The notes below the pieces were generated by a model. The model was not told the origin of the DNA. It saw only the letters and a program-made list of their open reading frames with translations, and did no database searches. From Paludibacteraceae bacterium (lineage in GTDB: Bacteria > Bacteroidota > Bacteroidia > Bacteroidales > Paludibacteraceae): a stretch of DNA of 9,120 nucleotides. The stretch spans positions 1 through 9,120 of the forward strand of contig JALNVE010000115.1 of NCBI GenBank assembly GCA_023227695.1, given 5' to 3'. Positions 6,022 through 9,120 of the stretch are shown in pieces. A program made the position numbers and the translations under genes. Position 1 is the stretch's first letter. Each line of letters begins with the position of its first letter.

Positions 6022-7052
6022 TGATAGAGAGGCTTATGAAGGTTTCTGTGGTGATTTTGAATTGGAACGGACGCAAGATGATGGAGCGTTTCCTTCCTTC
6101 TGTATGCCGTTATTCGGCTTTGGATGGGGTGGAGGTCGTTGTGGCTGATAATGCTTCGACTGATGATTCTTTGGCGTTCCTTAGCGAGAATTATCCTCAG
6201 ATCAGACAAATCGTCTTAGATAAAAACTATGGTTTTGCAGACGGTTATAACAGAACCTTGGCTCAGATTGATGCTGAGTATTTTGTGTTGTTGAATTCGG
6301 ATGTGGAGGTGACAGACGGTTGGCTAGATCCTATGATTGAGTATTTGGATGCTCATCCTGACATAGCTGCTTGTCAGCCCAAGATCCATGCTTTCTATGA
6401 TAAAAACAGATTTGAACATGCTGGTGCAGCTGGTGGTTTTATAGATAAATGGGGTTATGTTTTTTGTAGAGGTAGAATCCTTTCTGTAGTGGAGGAAGAT
6501 AAGGGTCAGTATGATTCAGTGACCGATCTGTTCTGGGCTACGGGAGCTTCTCTTTTTGTTCGTGCAACAGCTTTCAAGGAAAATGGTGGATTGGATGGTG
6601 GTTTTTTTGCACACATGGAGGAGATTGATTTCTGCTGGCGATTAAGATGCCGTGGGTATCGTGTCGTTTGTATTCCTCAGAGCGTTGTTTATCATGTGGG
6701 AGGAGGAACGCTAAATGTGGATAATCCGCACAAGACATACTTGAACTATAGAAATAACCTTCTGATGATTTATAAAAATGAATTGGAGAAGAGACTCGCT
6801 GCGGTGATGGTTATGCGTTATTTTTTAGATTATCTTTCTGCCTTCGTTTTTCTTTTTAAGGGCGATGTGGCAAACTTCAAGGCTATTTATCGTGCCCGTA
6901 AGGATTTTAAGAAGATTTTACCTACTTATAAGGAGGCCAGAAAGAATAATTTGGCAAACATGAAGGTTTCTGACATTAAGGAAATCTACAATGGCAGCAT
7001 TGTTTACGATTTCTTTGTGAAGGGAACAAGAGCCTTTCGTGATTGGCGTTAA
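6021..7052 (+). CDS. Family 2 glycosyltransferase (rhamnosyl/galactofuranosyl-transferase-like)
   Basis: A GT-A fold glycosyltransferase of family GT2, using a nucleotide sugar to extend a glycan or glycolipid on the cytoplasmic side of the inner membrane. In the 343 residues, VSVVILNWNG (8-17) and VADNASTDDS (41-50) form the nucleotide-binding start. LLNSDVEV (90-97) holds the DxD-type metal site. FFAHMEEIDFCWR (195-207) carries the acidic catalytic region, and VYHVGGGT follows at 223-230, as in WbbL-type enzymes. The sugar and acceptor cannot be read from sequence. The ATG at 6021 overlaps the acyltransferase stop codon. A second ATG at 6036 (MKVSVVILNWNG) fits the usual start of the family and is an equal candidate. 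The stop lies 10 nt before the exosortase-like gene, which hints that these envelope genes act together. Confidence 0.88.
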   Translation: MIERLMKVSVVILNWNGRKMMERFLPSVCRYSALDGVEVVVADNASTDDSLAFLSENYPQIRQIVLDKNYGFADGYNRTLAQIDAEYFVLLNSDVEVTDGWLDPMIEYLDAHPDIAACQPKIHAFYDKNRFEHAGAAGGFIDKWGYVFCRGRILSVVEEDKGQYDSVTDLFWATGASLFVRATAFKENGGLDGGFFAHMEEIDFCWRLRCRGYRVVCIPQSVVYHVGGGTLNVDNPHKTYLNYRNNLLMIYKNELEKRLAAVMVMRYFLDYLSAFVFLFKGDVANFKAIYRARKDFKKILPTYKEARKNNLANMKVSDIKEIYNGSIVYDFFVKGTRAFRDWR

Positions 7053-7062
7053 TTTTGTCTAT

Positions 7063-7635
7063 ATGAAAGAAAAATGGAATATTCTCTCTGAAAAAATAGA
7101 TCCTTACAAGGGGGTCTTATGTTTTTTCCTTGTGATGATTTTGGCCAATCTGTTTTGGAAACTGGTTGTTCAGTCTGATGAATATGGAATATACGTTACC
7201 GCTTTTGGTTTTGATATTTCAGCTTTTGCTTCGTCATTTACGCGTGGAGTGGTTGTCTTAGCCCATTCCTTTTTGTACGATGTTTTGGGTATGTCTGTGA
7301 AGATGAACGGACTCTCTTTGGCCTTTGAAAATCATGAAACGATATTAATCGTATGGGGTTGCGCTGGCTTCAAACAGATGTTCATTTTTACGGTTATCAT
7401 GTTGTTTAGCTATGGTCCCTGGAGGCATAAGCTGTGGTTTATTCCTGCGGGCGTTGTTTTATGTTATTTCCTGAATGTATTCAGGGTCATTTTGTTGGCA
7501 TTGATTTCTTATAATTATTTAAACATGTTGGATTTCTTCCATGCTTATGTGTTTAAATATGCATTTTATGGTATTATATTCTTGGTTTGGATATTTTGGA
7601 ATGAATACTTTGGACATGAGAAGAATGTAAAGTAA
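7063..7635 (+). CDS. Exosortase/archaeosortase family membrane protein
   Basis: Exosortases and archaeosortases are polytopic membrane proteins thought to cleave C-terminal sorting signals and join the protein to an envelope glycan or lipid. The 190-residue product has about six hydrophobic segments (around 17-35, 60-77, 92-98, 105-117, 126-149 and 163-180). It carries the three family catalytic residues in the expected order: Cys in WGCAGFKQ (C100), Arg in NVFRVI (R141) and His in FFHAYVFKY (H160). It resembles small Bacteroidales members of the family that I recall; their substrate is unknown to me. The ATG at 7063 was chosen. A GTG at 7039 would add eight residues that overlap the glycosyltransferase gene. 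It lies 10 nt after that gene and 11 nt before the DUF3108 gene. No protein in this window ends in a recognisable sorting signal (short motif, helix, basic tail). Confidence 0.82.
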   Translation: MKEKWNILSEKIDPYKGVLCFFLVMILANLFWKLVVQSDEYGIYVTAFGFDISAFASSFTRGVVVLAHSFLYDVLGMSVKMNGLSLAFENHETILIVWGCAGFKQMFIFTVIMLFSYGPWRHKLWFIPAGVVLCYFLNVFRVILLALISYNYLNMLDFFHAYVFKYAFYGIIFLVWIFWNEYFGHEKNVK

Positions 7636-7646
7636 AGGATTTTTTT

Positions 7647-8402
7647 ATGCGTCGCTTGGTTTTATATCTCATCTTAGTTCTTTTTGCTGTGAATGTGATT
7701 CCGTCTTCCGCTCAATGCGTGGAAGGGGGAACTGCTTTTCCTGTTGGAGAAGAGTTGAAATACTCAGCTTACTACAATTGGGGCTTGATATGGGTTAGGG
7801 CTGGTGTCGCTTCATTTTCAGTAGGTGAAGAAAAAGGTAATTATAAGTTTACGGTTGTGGCTGATAATCTTCCAAGATGGGAGTGGCTCTATTCTCTTCA
7901 TTCTTCTCACAAAGCTGTGATGACAAAAAAATTTGAACCTTTGTATATGGAATCTTCAACTACAGAAAATGGTTTTTGGTCGAAAGAGTATTACCGTTAT
8001 GATGGAAATCATATCTATAAGACTTATAAGAATAAGATTGAGCCCAAAGGAGGCAGCAAGACGTTGAATCGTCCCAATTGTTCATGGGATATCATTCATG
8101 CCGTTTATGTGGCTCGTTCGATGAATATTCGTGAGTATGGGGTAGGAAAGTCAATCCCGTTTCATGTGATGTTCAACGATTCAGTTTATACGATCTATGG
8201 AAAGATATTGAAGGAGGAGATGATAGAAAACAGAAACGGGCGTGAGTACAATTGTCTGAAATGCTCCGCTACGGTGGTCTCTGGAACCATGTTTGAAGAG
8301 GGAGAACCTGTTTATGTTTGGATTACAAACGACGAACGTCAGATTCCAATCTTGGTGGAGTCTAAAATAAGCGTCGGTTCGGTTAAAGTCTATTTGGATT
8401 GA
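7647..8402 (+). CDS. Secreted DUF3108 domain protein
   Basis: A 251-residue exported protein. The signal peptide has a basic start (MRR), a hydrophobic core (about 4-17) and a likely signal peptidase I site before Q23 in SSAQ, so the mature protein should be periplasmic. The mature part begins with VGEELKYSAYYNWGLIWVRA (33-52), the start of DUF3108. It ends with VWITNDERQIPILVESKISV (224-243), its typical end, so the single domain fills the protein. DUF3108 has no agreed function; it appears in periplasmic or outer-membrane-facing proteins of Gram-negative bacteria and is probably beta-rich. C24 lies just after the predicted cleavage site, but the Q before it makes a lipobox unlikely. An AAAGGA sequence 7 nt before the ATG could act as ribosome binding site. 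It is the last gene of the plus-strand operon, 11 nt after the exosortase-like gene. Confidence 0.85.
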   Translation: MRRLVLYLILVLFAVNVIPSSAQCVEGGTAFPVGEELKYSAYYNWGLIWVRAGVASFSVGEEKGNYKFTVVADNLPRWEWLYSLHSSHKAVMTKKFEPLYMESSTTENGFWSKEYYRYDGNHIYKTYKNKIEPKGGSKTLNRPNCSWDIIHAVYVARSMNIREYGVGKSIPFHVMFNDSVYTIYGKILKEEMIENRNGREYNCLKCSATVVSGTMFEEGEPVYVWITNDERQIPILVESKISVGSVKVYLD

Positions 8403-8411
8403 GCGTGTTAC

Positions 8412-8431
8412 TCTTTCTTTGTCAAGAAAGA
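8412..8431 (+). terminator. Hairpin just downstream of the DUF3108 gene (possible terminator)
   Basis: TCTTTCTT (8412-8419) is the exact reverse complement of AAGAAAGA (8424-8431), with a 4-base loop. It starts ten bases after the DUF3108 stop codon. The stem is AT-rich and there is no T run after it, so it is a weak candidate terminator or an RNA 3'-end stabiliser. Confidence 0.35.
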
Positions 8432-8478
8432 ATTGAACTTCTGATAGTATAAGAGCAGTGACAACTCGCTTTTCTGCA

Positions 8479-8508
8479 ACCCTAGGTAAGCTTGTTGTGA
8501 CCTAGGGT
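8479..8508. terminator. Hairpin between the converging DUF3108 and lipoprotein genes (possible bidirectional terminator)
   Basis: ACCCTAGGT (8479-8487) pairs exactly with ACCTAGGGT (8500-8508) around a 12-base loop. It lies between two converging genes, where a shared terminator is expected. Neither side has a T run, so a simple intrinsic terminator is not certain. The rest of 8403-8533 shows no open reading frame of note. Confidence 0.45.
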
Positions 8509-8533
8509 GTAGTAATTGTTAGTGTATGATGGT

Positions 8534-8914
8534 TTAGAATCCAACGCTGAAAGAGTCGTCTTCTTCATCGTCCAGGCCGAAAATTCCATCGATATCAATT
8601 CCATTTATCTTCGAAAGATTTTCTAGCTTGCTTGCCAGTTTTTGGGCTGTCTCGTCTGATTTTCTGGAAAGTTCTTCTTTCTCCTTGTCGCTTGTTGCAA
8701 TATCAGTTGTGTATCTTGAACTCCTGTCGGCGTATTCGTTAATGACACTTTCTAATTCGTCAAGCGTATGGACAGAATCAATGGCAGTGGATATGCTGTC
8801 ATAAAAAGTCATGGCTTCCTTGTATTCGCTGTTGTTCGAACAAGAAGATGCACCCACAATCAATATAGATGCAATGAATAATTGAAAAAAATGTTTAGTG
8901 TAAATTTTACTCAT
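8534..8914 (-). CDS. Small putative lipoprotein of unknown function
   Basis: A 126-residue protein with a lipoprotein-type signal peptide: a basic start, a hydrophobic core (about 9-21) and the lipobox-like ASSC with C25 as the lipid-attached residue. The residues after the Cys (SNNSEYKE) do not match the Bacteroides surface-export signal (K followed by two acidic residues, or QA followed by two acidic residues, close to the Cys), so the protein more likely faces the periplasm. The mature part is charged and probably mostly helical (about 31-100), with a possible coiled-coil stretch around 75-100. It ends in an acidic tail (GLDDEEDDSFSVGF). I do not recognise a family. It is transcribed alone, converging on the DUF3108 gene, from its own predicted promoter. 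Confidence 0.75.
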   Translation of the reverse strand: MSKIYTKHFFQLFIASILIVGASSCSNNSEYKEAMTFYDSISTAIDSVHTLDELESVINEYADRSSRYTTDIATSDKEKEELSRKSDETAQKLASKLENLSKINGIDIDGIFGLDDEEDDSFSVGF

Positions 8915-8940
8915 GCTTTATACCTTTAACTATTTGATAA

Positions 8941-8948
8941 CAAAGATA
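8941..8948 (-). promoter_or_regulatory. Predicted -7 box (TATCTTTG) for the lipoprotein gene
   Basis: The minus strand reads TATCTTTG, an exact match to the Bacteroidota consensus TAnnTTTG, 26 bases upstream of the lipoprotein ATG. A T-rich stretch at 8965-8970 could serve as a degenerate -33 element with a spacer near 18 nt, though no exact TTTG is present. Predicted leader is about 20 nt. Confidence 0.55.
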
Positions 8949-9003
8949 ACCTAACTCTTTATTGAAAAAACTTATTTGAGTTTAATGTATGTAAAATTAG
9001 GCG

Positions 9004-9015
9004 TATAGGTCAAAA
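9004..9015 (+). repeat. Direct repeat TATAGGTCAAAA, copy 1
   Basis: This 12-base sequence recurs exactly at 9109-9120, 105 bases later, where the window ends. The flanks seen on the left of each copy differ. Its nature is unknown; it lies in a gene-free stretch downstream of the lipoprotein promoter. Confidence 0.6.
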
Positions 9016-9032
9016 TGCAGGCTGTAATATGT

Positions 9033-9080
9033 CTCAAAGCCCGATGAATACTCGGATTGAAACCAATTCAAAACTTTGAG
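9033..9080. other. Possible three-way-junction RNA fold in gene-free sequence
   Basis: CTCAAAG (9033-9039) pairs with CTTTGAG (9074-9080) and encloses two small hairpins: CCGA/TCGG (9041-9044 with 9052-9055) and TTGAA/TTCAA (9057-9061 with 9067-9071). Together they give a compact three-way junction with one or two unpaired bases at each joint. The stems are short and chance is a real possibility. A 16-codon frame (9029-9079) covers the same bases but has no supporting signal. Confidence 0.25.
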
Positions 9081-9108
9081 GAACTATTTTAACAAATCGC
9101 ACATGTTC

Positions 9109-9120
9109 TATAGGTCAAAA
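9109..9120 (+). repeat. Direct repeat TATAGGTCAAAA, copy 2 (at the window edge)
   Basis: This is an exact second copy of the 12 bases at 9004-9015. The window stops at its last base, so the repeat may be longer and further copies may follow. The stretch 8949-9120 otherwise holds no gene that I can support. Confidence 0.6.

Noticed and set aside
9015..9079. Small frames of 10 and 16 codons at the right edge
   Set aside because: There is no promoter box or ribosome binding site in front of them and no recognisable peptide.
8949..9120. tRNA or CRISPR repeat in the right-edge region
   Set aside because: No cloverleaf with acceptor and T arms can be drawn, and two repeat copies 105 bases apart do not fit CRISPR spacing.

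Overview
The window looks like a chromosomal housekeeping segment of a Bacteroidota bacterium, most likely of the order Bacteroidales and possibly Prevotella-like. The evidence is AT-rich DNA, several promoters of the Bacteroidota type (TAnnTTTG at -7), a short-form AMP nucleosidase, and protein families that I know mainly from Bacteroidales. These are a stand-alone HsdR N-terminal nuclease domain, the family often mislabelled '6-phosphogluconate dehydrogenase', DUF3108, and a lone exosortase-like protein. No phage, transposon, CRISPR array, rRNA or tRNA was recognised.

Left half, minus strand (2602 down to 69): five closely spaced genes form an apparent operon. In order of transcription they encode a PD-(D/E)XK nuclease-domain protein, a single-pass membrane protein, RecR, a four-helix membrane protein and a HAD-type hydrolase. 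The operon ends in an exact 36-bp palindrome followed by eight U residues, an intrinsic terminator.

Positions 2603-2648 separate this operon from the plus-strand one. Both strands carry a -7 box here, arranged so that the two promoters overlap and the upstream elements fall inside the opposite gene.

Right half, plus strand (2649 to 8402): seven co-oriented genes with gaps of 29 nt or less form a long apparent operon. It starts with AMP nucleosidase, DNA polymerase III delta (holA) and the ribosome-assembly GTPase YsxC/EngB. It then passes into an envelope module: an LpxL-type acyltransferase, a GT2 glycosyltransferase, an exosortase/archaeosortase-like membrane protease with the Cys-Arg-His triad, and a secreted DUF3108 protein. 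This envelope module is the part whose biology is least explained. No substrate with a recognisable sorting signal lies in the window.

Right edge: two hairpins lie between the converging DUF3108 gene and a small minus-strand lipoprotein gene, which has its own TAnnTTTG promoter. The last 200 bases hold no convincing gene. They contain a 12-bp direct repeat cut by the window end and a short sequence that could fold as a three-way junction.
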